The notes beneath the pieces were generated by a model. It had not been told where the DNA came from. It saw nothing but the letters and a program-made list of their open reading frames with translations, and ran no database searches. From Zasmidium citrigriseum (Eukaryota > Ascomycota > Dothideomycetes > Mycosphaerellales > Mycosphaerellaceae), in NCBI GenBank assembly GCA_002786025.1, contig NHNW01000017.1, positions 434,001-498,000 of the forward strand: 64,000 nt of DNA. Direction: 5' to 3'. The first letter of the stretch is position 1. Every line of letters starts with the position of its first letter. Made by a program: the position numbers and the translations under genes. Shown in pieces: positions 31,168-41,365 of this stretch.

Positions 31168-31438
31168 CTGCCGGCCATGGAGTCCCAACTGGAGCATTTC
31201 GTCATGAAGGTCTTACGCCCGAATACTCTGGATTGTTCACCTTCGTGGTCCGCAGGAGAACATCGCACAGGAGAGTCAACCCTATCGGAGGTATCCACAG
31301 AGGATGTGACAGATGTCTTGGGCTTGCAATTGGTCTGCGTCTCTGCTCGAACAAATTATCGTTGTCGACTCAGCGGAAGGGAGCCTCGACGTAGTTGGTC
31401 GTGGGTCTCTACAACTTGAAGGACTGCCGGCCATGGAG
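31168..31438. repeat. Diverged direct repeat with a 15-bp identical core
   Basis: CTGCCGGCCATGGAG occurs at 31168-31182 and 31424-31438, 256 bp apart. The flanks translate similarly on the plus strand (ILPAMESQLEHFV and LPAMEVYLQDIVV). It may be a decayed tandem array or an inserted element. Confidence 0.35.
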
Positions 31439-32278
31439 GTCTATCTGCAGGATATCGTGGTGCTGTTCGGGCCTGAACAATCTTTGATGGCTGCCGCAAT
31501 TACATTGAAGTGCGATACTCGCGGAGGCCATTGCCATGAAGGAATTTTCAAATAGGGAGCTGTTCCTGGGACTGGCCATCGGTCTGTGAGCCTGTTCGAG
31601 CCTGGCATCGCAATCGACATGGAGGACAGAGGGTTCTTCTGCTTCATTCCGTTGGAGTTTGGAGATCGAAAGTATGAAATTACCAGGCTCAGCCAACCCA
31701 GCCAGAGGTATTCTTGCATTCTACAAGGTATTCAGACTGGAGTATTCCGTGTCGGCGCGTCCAGCCGGGATGCTGAAGGCAGACATGCCACTCTGTGGAA
31801 GGAGTACTGTCCTCCAGCGCCAGCACTGCCTGAGGACATTGGACTTGTCCTTCTTGGTGCCTCGGAGGTGCTCATGGATGATCGAGAGTCATGAAGTGGC
31901 CGGGCTCCGTCAGTGTCTGGCTGAAAAGCAATGCCCCAAGGTGCTCTTGCGTTATCCTAAACATCCAATGTGGACCTTCTGCGTTCGCGTGGTCGGTCGG
32001 GGACTCCGACGAAGAATATACCTCTTGAGCATGCTTCTTGGACTGTCTTCTAGGGTTGGCACTGCCCTCTGGATTCTGGAATTGGCAAAGGCTCCGCCGC
32101 CAGCAGATCTGCATCGCTCCATGTTGACCACTGGATCTGTGTCGAAGTGTTCTTGTTCTGCGTTGTCCTTCTCTTCTCCCGTAGATAGAACGACGGTCCG
32201 GCATGCTGACGAGATCCCAGATAATCTTGACCCCATTGTATTTGACCTTCTCACAGCTGTGAGACTCTTGTGTCCGCA

Positions 32279-35271
32279 ATGAATGTAAGCAAGGCGCGCG
32301 TGCCCCGGTGCTGTGTCGTACTCTGCTGATGGTCTCGCAGCCTGCGCGTAGAGCTACACCTGATTCCGAGGCGGTGGCTTCGTCGGAGGATGAAAGGCCG
32401 TGGCCTTCGTCGACTTCGTTCGGGCAGTTCGCTATGAAGGAGAACAGTGTGCCTGGTCTGCCCGGTGGCATCTGGTCGACTGGCAAGCGAGGGAGCTTCA
32501 AGTTGGATGGAGTGCCGAGGAGTGCTGGTCGCGACGCTGCGCGTCTGGGTGCAGTGGTTAATCCGGCGCATGCGGCATTGAGAGGCACTCCCTCTCCTGC
32601 TACCAGCGAAGGAGCAGCCTTACCGTTTGCTATTCCTTTGCAGCCAACGCCCAAAACAGGTCGATCTTTGTCTCATTCGCAAGGGCAGCGTGAGGCTCCA
32701 CAAACAACTGGCGGACCGCATTCAGGCGGTGGTGCTGGAGGAGGGCCAGCTCTGCCACTGGGGTTGCTCGCGGAGGAGGTCGACACAGAATCCGAATCGG
32801 ATGTGGGCAGCAGGCTCACGCACACTACCTCTCATCCCCCGATAGGATCATTGATGAGAACAGCTACGTTGCCCGCAAGCTACGATCATCCAGGGGCTAC
32901 CAATGGCCGGGACCAGCTGGGTGACCATTCCCCTCCACCGCAGCCAGGCCTTATGCGTGGACGAACATTTGAATCGGCCTTTCAGAATTTGTCTCTAGGT
33001 GAGTGTTGATTGATCGATTACAGACTCTATCTCACAGACAACGTGTGTACAGAACAGTCGCATCGTCGTGCTCAGTGGCAGAGTCATCTAGGCTGGGACG
33101 ATGTACCGAACGTCAACGAATCAAGAAGGCATTCTCTCGCAGACATACCCACGCGCCGTGGATCACTCGCCGCTGGAGAGCCCAGCAATCTTAGCAGGGC
33201 GTTCACGCATGAGGATATCGAAGAAGAAGCCCGTAAGTCTACCCTGCTCGCCCCTTCCTTCTCCTATTGCTCGATTGCTCTTGATCTCGTGACGCTGCTT
33301 TCACTGTCGTCACTTAGCCTTCACAAGAGTGAGCTGTAGTTGGCCACGTGCCACTTTCACAGTGAATGCAGCCGCGCGATATCAGTCTCGCTACTCATAG
33401 CTCCACCTCTCAACACCAACACCACCTGCCAACAACACCAACTCCACGCCGCGTCCAATAAACAACATGCACTGAGCGCCCATCACCACCAGCATCGATT
33501 TCTGACCCTTCTACACCAGCAGACTATCCAAACCTCGGTGGCCCTGACCGGTCCATCGATACAGGCAACGACATCCTGCGCGCGCAAGACAGCCGCGCCC
33601 TCGACTTCGTGCCGCAGATGTATCGACCACCGCAGATCAAGCTCACTGAGCATGAGCAGAGCGAGATCGATGCTCGCCGCCCTCAGCAGGCCGTCGGCGC
33701 GAACATCCAGTGGGGCCCTGCCGCTGGCCGTCCACGCAAGCAGCTCTACGTTGTGAGCTTCAAGTGTTCGCGTGTCGACGTCTTCTACCTGCTCGACAAC
33801 ACCGGTCTCCTCATCCGCGAGGGTGACATGGTCATCGTTGAGGCAGACCGTGGCCAGGATCTCGGCACCGTCCAGCACGCGAAGGTGACCCCAGACGCCG
33901 CGCGCCTTCTCAAGAAGAAGTACTCCGAGGAGCAGTATAAGTGGTTGATGATGTACTCGCGTAACAAGGATGGCGGATTCAACCCTAATGCACAGTTCCA
34001 TGGCGAGAACTCCGACGTGTCCAACAGGCTCTTCCCTGACGCGCCACCGACCATGCAAGGCAGTATTCCTCGCGACAACTACAACAATCTCAAGCCGAAG
34101 GCGATTAAGCGTCTTGCCAACGACCATGAGATCAAGATGCTCGCGGAGAAAGAGGGCAATGAGGCCAAGGCGAAGCGTACTTGCCAGCAGAAGGTCGCTC
34201 ATCTCCGTCTTCAGATGGAGATTCTTGATGCTGAGTGGCAGTGGTGAGTTCAACCTGAGCCTGACCAACCTTCACTTGATTGATGCTAACACTTCGTTCA
34301 GGGACTTCCAGAAGCTCATCTTCTACTACTACGCCGATCACTACATCAACTTCAAGGATCTCATCACCGAGCTGTACCGCATCTACAAGACTCGCATCTG
34401 GCTCTCCGCCATCAACCCAGCGTCCTTCTCTCAGCATGCCATGGGCCAGCCACCAACTGGCATCGGCCCAGGTGCCGTCGGTCCGTACAATCCATACGCG
34501 ATGAACAACAACTACACGATGGCCTATGGCGAAGACCGCGATCCATACGGTGCTCAGATGCCATACCGCATTCCTTACGACACCTACAACCCGAACTATC
34601 CCGCCATCCCAGGCGTGGCCAACAGCTTCGCACCTCCTTTCCCCAGCGGCCAGAACTACATGTTCTATCCTCAAGGTGGACAGCAGGGACAACAGGAGGA
34701 GACCACTCCAACCGCGGAGCAGAGCATGCAGACGTCTGGAACGATGGCAGAGTACAACTTCTACGTCGATCGCGCTGGCAACAACGATCACCAAACCATC
34801 AACAACCGTGCCCCACAACTGGCGATTGGACAGTCGATGGAGAACAACGTGCAACCTTTCGAACGCTTCACCTCTGCGTTCGGCAACATGTCCATGGGAG
34901 GCAACGGCATGCCAATGGGCGACAACGGCGTGTCCTGGGGCACGCGTCCAGCTTTCGCCAACAACGGCACTGGCCCCGGTCAACAGGCCCCAATCGGCAC
35001 CGCTCGCCCAATCTCTCAAGGCAACAACGACTACGGCGTGCCAACCGACGAGCAACGCCAGCAGACCGGCATGAACTTCGGCGCTCCGCAGTTCGGCACC
35101 CTCCCAACGCCTCAGAGCACCCGCGGTCTGATGGTCGACCACTTGAGACGCATGGACGGAGACAAGACCGAGCAGGGAGCCTCGCGTGGCGTCCACAACG
35201 TGAACCGCTACCTGGCTTCGCTGGCGAATCCCGCCGAGATGCGTGCCGACGAGATGTCTCGTGAGCGTTAG
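32279..35271 (+). CDS. PSP1 C-terminal-domain protein
   Basis: Exons 32279-32284, 32341-32998, 33053-33232, 33493-34243 and 34302-35271 give 854 residues if translation starts at ATGAAT, spliced to PARRATPDSEAVASSED. The first 370 residues are disordered (IPFAIPLQPT-like and RRHSLADIPTRRGS blocks). The PSP1 domain starts near residue 385 with QLYVVSFKCSRVDVFY. It is followed by DFQKLIFYYYADHYINFKDLITELYRIYKTRIWLS, split by the last intron. The C-terminal 250 residues are Asn/Gln/Gly/Met-rich. Yeast PSP1 was found as a suppressor of DNA polymerase alpha mutants, and related proteins associate with P-bodies or mRNA; molecular function is unsettled. The third intron is 260 bp, far longer than the rest. 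The true N-terminus is uncertain. Confidence 0.75.
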
Positions 35272-35941
35272 GTGCGGCCCAACGTAGACCCTTCTCGTCT
35301 GCCGCCTGGATTCAAGCCAACTCCATGGCCTTTCTGATTGGAAAGGTTCCAATGGTGCATGCGATAGACCGATTCCGATTCATGATATGATCTCTTTACC
35401 ACGACATTCACATCAACAACCACAAGAACCGCTACACAAGATTGATTGCTTTTACTACGTACGACTCTGCTATATCCCAACGGGGATACGACCATTCCGA
35501 AACGGCGTTCGACGAGCGAAAGTGCGAAATGGATGGCTGGCGTTTCCTTCGGCATGGGAGGATTGGGCTGGTAATGATTCTCCAGCATTGGCTGCGGCCA
35601 CCATCACGACTCTCACATTTGGCTTGCTTGGGCAAAGGGGGTCGTGCATGTTTCTGATGCATTGGCTGGTGTTTCTCGGCTTGAGAAACACCTTGCCACT
35701 CTTCCTTTCATTTGCTCCTCACGACTTGCTCTGCGACGGACTGGACTGGACTGGGCGGATTGGTCTCAGGGGTTCTGGGCTTTTTGAAAGTAGCCTACCT
35801 TACTTTTACTTCTACGATGGAACGAAGAATGCCCCTTCTAAAGCTGATGCTGCTCCATCTGCTCATTTCAGTCGCTGTTGAAGTCTTTTCTTTCGTCTTT
35901 AAATCTGGTCGTAAATTCGTAAGATCATGCTGGATTCTCGC
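35272..35941. other. Convergent intergenic region
   Basis: 670 bp between the stop of the PSP1 gene and the stop of the Det1-like gene on the other strand. It should hold both 3' UTRs; no gene seen. Confidence 0.55.
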
Positions 35942-37490
35942 TCAGTAAACACTTCCCCTCAGACTCCTATCGTCCTTCTCCGCCTTCTCAATATCCTCAA
36001 TCCCGACGACAGAGTCCTTCACTTTCTTTTCTGAGTCTCGTGCTTCATCGGACCACTCGCTCGGCTCGTCACCAAGAGCATCTGCTTTCCTGCCATGCCC
36101 CATCCCGCTCTCTTTCGCCCATCGCTCGATGTCTTCAGGGGTGGCTTTTCGTTGGGGTGCTTTTCGTATCGCTTCGGCCATGGCGCGGCCTCGTTGTGGC
36201 TGTGGCTCGGTGGGGAAGTATTCGTTCGTGTCGTCTTCGTCGCTCATTTCGTGAGGCGTTGCGGCTCCTGATGCTGTTCCGCCTCCGTCGCGGCCGGGGT
36301 GGAGGTATGATGGTACGCTGGGGCGGAAGGGAAGTTTGAACTGAACGGGTTGTGGCTTTGAGGGAACGTCTGACGATGATTCGCATTCCGGCTCGGCTGT
36401 CAATTCGACTCGTGCGACAGGGTGGTCCTCTGCTTCGTTCTTTGATGATTCCGGGACTTCTGCAGCAGGAGGCAAATGGAGCTCCTGTTGTACTTGCTCC
36501 TTTCGCTTGGCCGCCCTTCGAGGATATCGATCATGATCGTGATTGCAGCCATCCTCACATCCGCCCCATTTCTTCGGCGGTATCTTAGGGCTCTCCGATG
36601 TGCCGGTCGTGAGAAAAGCAGATAGCGTATTCCGTCGTTGCGGGTCCTGTTTGGCAGCTTGTTCTCTCCGTTGACGTTTCAACTCTGACCACGTTCTCAG
36701 ATTGTTCTCCAACACATATTTTCCGTTCTCCATATTCTTGTTCATCAAAATAAACTCGCAGTGGTTGACATTCCGTAGATCCTCAAAGTACTCCACCGAC
36801 CAGTGATACCATTTCATGAGAAAGACTCTTGTCATCAGACCATGCGTGACCAGAACACAGACGCTGGGAAAGTCTTCGTCTCCAAACTGTCTCCAGAGAC
36901 TCTCGTTGAAGCCGGATATCCGATCGTACGCATCAGCCGCACTCTCTCCGTTCGGTATGCGGTAGAAGAAGTGTCCATAGTCCGCTCGCTCCGCCCACAT
37001 CCTTTCCATTTCAGCGGAGCATGGCTGGAAATTGCCAAAGTCTTGCTCTCTCAAACGAGGCTCCTCATACACCTTGATCTTGGATCGACTGAACGGACTA
37101 GGCGCGGCAGACGGATCGTCTGGGTCATCGCGGGCTGTGAGAGTCTTGAGGATGCCTTCGGTCGTTTCTCGTGTTCGTCGGTAGGGCGAGGTGAAGATCT
37201 GGAGGGTGTCGTCTGGTTTCAGCAGGGAACGAAGGCGTCGGCCGGCTTCTTCTGCCTGTGTCGTTAGTCAGGAATGAGTCTGGTGGTGTGTATTGTCATT
37301 TTGTAGAACACACCTGTTTGTGGCCGTCTTCTGTGAGCTTCACGCGGTGATCCGGGATCATCTGGTGGATCTCGCGGTTCTTGTTGCCCTCCGACTGGGC
37401 ATGGCGGATGAGGATGATCAACTGTTGAACGTCAGACCGGACGTTGACGAAAGAAACGTTAGACATGAAGCTTACTCTTGGCTTGACCAT
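35942..37490 (-). CDS. Det1-like histidine phosphatase (phosphoglycerate mutase superfamily)
   Basis: Exons 37476-37490, 37314-37421 and 35942-37255 give 478 residues. The first exon codes only MVKPR and joins in frame to LIILIRHAQSEGNKNREIHQ. His12 is the predicted phospho-acceptor of the RHG-type motif. Further active-site elements are FTSPYRRTRET and RIPNGESAADAYDR, and the second His sits in VTHGLMTRVF. The catalytic part ends near residue 240; the rest is a disordered, charged tail unusual in length. The closest described relative is yeast Det1 (YDR051c), linked to sterol transport. It is divergent from the PRKRIP1-type gene with 272 bp between starts. Confidence 0.8.
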
Positions 37491-37762
37491 CTTGTGTATC
37501 TTCTAGTATTCGGTAAAGTTGGTATGGAAGTGAAAGTGGAAAGCGGAGGAAGAGGAAGAGAGGGATCGTTTGTCGCGGACGTGTCGGCGGCTGCATGTAC
37601 GTGTGGCGTCAACAGACAAGGGTCATTGTTAAGCTAATCAAATATTGCTTTTGAATTGATTGGAGCTGACCTATTCCTTCCCCGCGATACGAGTTCTGCA
37701 TGTGACAGCACGCCAGCAACTTTTGATCCTCGCAACTCATCGACAATCACAACACCACCAAA
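37491..37762. promoter_or_regulatory. Bidirectional promoter, Det1-like / PRKRIP1-type
   Basis: 272 bp separate the two divergent start codons. The region must drive both genes. No strong TATA element is visible. Confidence 0.5.
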
Positions 37763-38377
37763 ATGTCAGAAAATATTCCTGAATCGATACCGACTTCATT
37801 GTCAAACAAATCGCATCGCCCGACCAAGAAGCGCGCTCTCACACCGGCTACCCGGCAGTCCGCACAGGTCGAGGCACTCTTCGCAAATCCAGACAAGGCG
37901 GATGCAGGACTCGCAATAGGCCCCAAGCCCAAGCTTGCAAATGCTCCACCAGAGATCGTCGCGAATGTCCAGGGCTCTTCAGCAGGTGCAGGCAGCGGAG
38001 AATTTCACGTCTACAAAGCCAGCAGGCGGCGCGAATATGAACGACTACGGGCGATGGACGAGGAGGTGAAAGCGGAGGAGGCAGAGAAGGAGTATCAGCA
38101 CAAGAAAGAGGAGATGGAGAAGAAGGACGAGGAAAAGCTGAGCAAGAACAGGGCGAAGCGAGAGAAGGCTAAGTTGAGGCAGCAAAAGAAGAAGGCTGGC
38201 GAGAAGGGGGAGATGGATGTTGATGGGGATCAGTCGAAGAAGGATGGTGGAGTTGTGAAGAAGAAGCTGGGCCCGGCGAAGGTTGCATTGCCATCTAAGG
38301 GTGAGGACGGTGCCCAGGGTGAGGAGCAAGCTCCTGCTCAAGAGGAAGTTGGTATCACGATTCACGACGACGACTGA
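37763..38377 (+). CDS. PRKRIP1-family (DUF1168) splicing-associated protein
   Basis: A single-exon gene of 204 residues. The core EFHVYKASRRREYERLRAMD at about residues 74-93 continues into a long, charged single helix rich in Lys/Glu (to about residue 140). This is the DUF1168/PRKRIP1 pattern. The human homologue is a component of the catalytic (C) spliceosome, where its helix contacts U2 snRNP and the U6 region. The C-terminus is low-complexity with a short acidic end. No enzymatic function is expected. The neighbouring Prp24/SART3 gene is far away, so there is no operon-like meaning. Confidence 0.82.
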   Translation: MSENIPESIPTSLSNKSHRPTKKRALTPATRQSAQVEALFANPDKADAGLAIGPKPKLANAPPEIVANVQGSSAGAGSGEFHVYKASRRREYERLRAMDEEVKAEEAEKEYQHKKEEMEKKDEEKLSKNRAKREKAKLRQQKKKAGEKGEMDVDGDQSKKDGGVVKKKLGPAKVALPSKGEDGAQGEEQAPAQEEVGITIHDDD

Positions 38378-39210
38378 GAGGTCATTCACGGGAAGTCGAA
38401 CTCACCGGAAAACCGATCGAAGCGGAGACTGGAATTTAAATTACACAGACGTACGGCCACACCCAGCTTGCGACTGTATGAGGCATGTCACGGGACTCTC
38501 GCTTGGCTGAGCAAGTCTCATTGTTGTGCCGGCCAAGAGGAATGTTCACAGAGGTGTCGAAATTTGCTCTTGACCTCTTGAGTCATGATAGGGGCCACTT
38601 AGGGCACATTTTGGATGGGTAGAAGACTGTAGGTTCTCAGCTCGGCGGAATGAAAGCCCTCTAGCTGACCACGCTGCTCATGAAGTTCCATACTAGGCAG
38701 GTCGCAACCAATTCGTAACAGTTATAAGGATGACGAACGAATCAACATTAGATTCCTGCCGTGGCCCTCGAAGGTCTGTTATTTTGGACACCATGGTTCA
38801 CCGTTCAGTCAGCCGCACCATGACCTGGACCTGGCCCTCGCTCCCGACGCCGCTATTATCTCACCATCCTGCATTACCGAACGAGATAAGCTTAAACTAT
38901 TGCTTGTTGCCTTCTCTCTCACTGGCTCTGTTCTGAATAAAGCAGAAGCGGCTTAAAGATGAAGGGTCCCAAGTAGCAGCTGATTTGGAGAGGGATGGCC
39001 AAACCGAGCTAGTTCTTCTCTGTACCTCATGGCCACCTGAGAATTACCAACATATACTCTAGCGTCGAACCTCAGTGTGCAAGCGACAATGACAAATACT
39101 CAGCTGTCCAAAGTCTCCCAGCCAGAGATTCATACGAGTTGAAATACAAAAGCCGCCAGCAACGCTTCATGGCATGAACATACGTCTCAGCCGACACGGT
39201 TCCAGCAATC
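38378..39210. other. Intergenic
   Basis: An 833-bp gap with the 3' flank of the PRKRIP1-type gene and the promoter of the BBE-type oxidase. No gene seen. Confidence 0.55.
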
Positions 39211-41004
39211 ATGCGCTCGACTTCATTCAGACTGGCAGCTCTCTTCCTCGGCCTTGCCAGTGGTGCGGTCCTCCACAAGAAAGCAGACATTTCCACTGTA
39301 CCAGCATCGGCATGGAGCGACCTCAACAACACCGTCCAAGGCAGACTTCATGCCGAGTACCCCATGGGTGCTTTCTGCTACGCCCAGTACGAAGGTGCTC
39401 TCAATCCTCATGTCGACTTGGCCCAGTGTGCCCAACTTCTGGCTAGTGGACAAGACACCAAGTTTATGGCCCAATATGCTCAAGGCTATTCTTACTCGAC
39501 ATGGCCGATGTGTATCGCAAAGAACGAGTCCTGCAACACTCAAGGAACAAGGATATCCAATCCCCTCTTACCACTGACGGGCAACTGCCAACAAGGCTCG
39601 ATACCAGATTACTACATCTATGCAGAACACGATGGCGAAATCCAAGCTGGACTGGCTTTCGCCAAGAAGTACAACATTCCCCTTGTCATCAAGTCCAGTG
39701 GGCACGACTACAAGGGACGAAGCGCTGGTCAAGGAGCATTGAAAATCTGGATGGCCAACTATAAGTTCGACATGCAGTACACTGCCGACTTCCAACCTGC
39801 TGGATCCTCTCAGGGTATGGGACCTGCAATCACTTTCAACGCTGGTCATTCCATGGAAGATGTATTGAAGTTTGCGGACCAGAACGGAGGTGCGATTCAA
39901 GCCGCAACAGCAATGTCGGTCCGTCCAGCTGGCGGGTTCTTGCAAGGAGGCGGCCACAGTCCGCTGTCAGTCACATATGGTCTGGCGGTGGACAACACGC
40001 TGGAGATCAGAGGTATTCAGCCAGATGGAACCCCTTTCACAGCCAGTCGTCAACAGAATCCGGATCTCTTCTTCGCCCTTCGCGGAGGTGGACCTGGTAG
40101 CTTCGGCGTCGTTACTCAGGTCACGGCACGAGTGCACCCTACGCCTAGCCACGGATACCAATTTGCTCAAGTCATTCTTGCAGGTCTCACTGATCAGAGC
40201 GCGGCAGACTTGCTCAAAGTTTTGATCGCCAATGCTGAGCAGTGGGCGAAAGACGGCTGGGGTGGATACGCTTTCCCTGCTTTGACTACGAACCACAGCA
40301 GCATTGTCATCCTCGCAACCCCGAAGTTGACTCTTGCACAAGCACAGAAGTCTCTGGCGCCTCTCACTGACTTTGTCACCACGTTGACGCAGGGAACTGT
40401 GAATACCAACGTCCTCGTCACCTCACCAAACTACTTAACCCTGTGGAATGAAATGGCGACCATAGCCGACAATCTTCAGGAGTCTGGCGTTTCTCTCTCC
40501 TCTCGCCTGGTCCCAGTCGACAACTTTCGCGGTGCACAGAACCAGCAGAATCTCTTCAACGCAATTTCACCTATCATGAACGCTTTTGGTCCACTCGCCA
40601 ACAAGCCACTTTTCATGTGCCTTACCGCACCGTATGGCTACGACGCCGGCGACGATGCGAAGACTTCATCAGTCACCCCTGCCTGGCGCAATGCTTTATG
40701 GCACGTCATTGCCGTGGACGAATGGGATCCCACTGAGAGTCAAGACAACATCGAAGCAGAGTTCAAGAAGACACACGACATCATCCAGCCTTTGGTGAAA
40801 TTGACACCCGGCAGTGGAGCATATCAAAACGAAGCTGATACGCTTGAAAGCGATCCCATTGGAGCGTACTGGGGCCAAGACAACTACAACAAGCTGCTGT
40901 CGATCAAGAAGAAATACGACCCCTCGAACGTCTTGACCTGTTGGCAGTGCGTGGGCTGGGACAGCGCAGACAGTAGATACAGCTGCTATCCAGATGGACA
41001 GTGA
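39211..41004 (+). CDS. Secreted BBE-type FAD-dependent oxidase
   Basis: A single-exon gene of 597 residues with a signal peptide (MRSTSFRLAALFLGLASGA). The FAD-binding PCMH domain spans about residues 125-310, with IPLVIKSSGHDYKGRS; the His there is the expected site of the 8-alpha covalent FAD bond. The second covalent site of bicovalent enzymes is a Cys that would lie near GGFLQGGGHSPLS, where none is seen. The BBE motif near the C-terminus is YNKLLSIKKKYDPSNVLTCW. Such oxidases act on carbohydrates, alcohols or metabolite intermediates. It is the first of a run of four enzyme-type genes to 44.6 kb, so a tailoring role is possible but unproven. Confidence 0.87.
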   Translation: MRSTSFRLAALFLGLASGAVLHKKADISTVPASAWSDLNNTVQGRLHAEYPMGAFCYAQYEGALNPHVDLAQCAQLLASGQDTKFMAQYAQGYSYSTWPMCIAKNESCNTQGTRISNPLLPLTGNCQQGSIPDYYIYAEHDGEIQAGLAFAKKYNIPLVIKSSGHDYKGRSAGQGALKIWMANYKFDMQYTADFQPAGSSQGMGPAITFNAGHSMEDVLKFADQNGGAIQAATAMSVRPAGGFLQGGGHSPLSVTYGLAVDNTLEIRGIQPDGTPFTASRQQNPDLFFALRGGGPGSFGVVTQVTARVHPTPSHGYQFAQVILAGLTDQSAADLLKVLIANAEQWAKDGWGGYAFPALTTNHSSIVILATPKLTLAQAQKSLAPLTDFVTTLTQGTVNTNVLVTSPNYLTLWNEMATIADNLQESGVSLSSRLVPVDNFRGAQNQQNLFNAISPIMNAFGPLANKPLFMCLTAPYGYDAGDDAKTSSVTPAWRNALWHVIAVDEWDPTESQDNIEAEFKKTHDIIQPLVKLTPGSGAYQNEADTLESDPIGAYWGQDNYNKLLSIKKKYDPSNVLTCWQCVGWDSADSRYSCYPDGQ

Positions 41005-41365
41005 TGGACAGGCTCGTGTCGAGAACGTGTACTTACCAACAAGCCTCACAATGCAAAGTCAACCACGACTCCCGTCTCGAACATGATCGTCTCGAAGGTG
41101 AAGCTCTCGACCGGGCGGCAGGAGCATCGTCATACTAGTTCGTCCAGAGCTCCTGCCTTTTAAACTTTCCACACCCCTCTTCAATGTGCTAACAACACCT
41201 CTAAAACAGAACTGCCCCTCTTCAATACTAAAGGATCTGTACCGAGCAGAACGCCTCGTGACGCGGTGCGAACGCATTCAAGAAGGCTAGGAGAGACGCT
41301 TCGATGTCTTTGCGAGTGAGCTCTTCACCTCATCAACATAACTCCACCAAGCAACAACACTCAAA
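41005..41365. other. Intergenic, BBE oxidase to epoxide hydrolase
   Basis: A 361-bp gap between co-directional genes; presumably a terminator and a promoter. No gene seen. Confidence 0.6.

Larger units (their letters stand above)
28319..32278. other. Region upstream of the PSP1 gene, partly transcribed-looking
   Basis: A nearly 4-kb region. 28.3-30.4 kb is GC-rich without a recognisable gene. From about 30.69 kb a conserved-looking coding segment appears (separate entry). It is followed by two intron-like segments, 30789-30843 and 30918-30978, the latter with a perfect TACTAATAC branch site. 31.0-32.2 kb holds diverged internal repeats and open frames on both strands that I cannot assign. 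Confidence 0.4.

Noticed and set aside
33483..34268. 261-residue minus-strand frame
   Set aside because: Exactly opposite the PSP1 core exon, which has clear conserved motifs and in-phase introns on the plus strand.
34132..35352. 406-residue open frame on the minus strand
   Set aside because: It is the antisense shadow of the last PSP1 exon. Third-position GC bias keeps it open; its translation is His/Val/Arg-rich without domain features.
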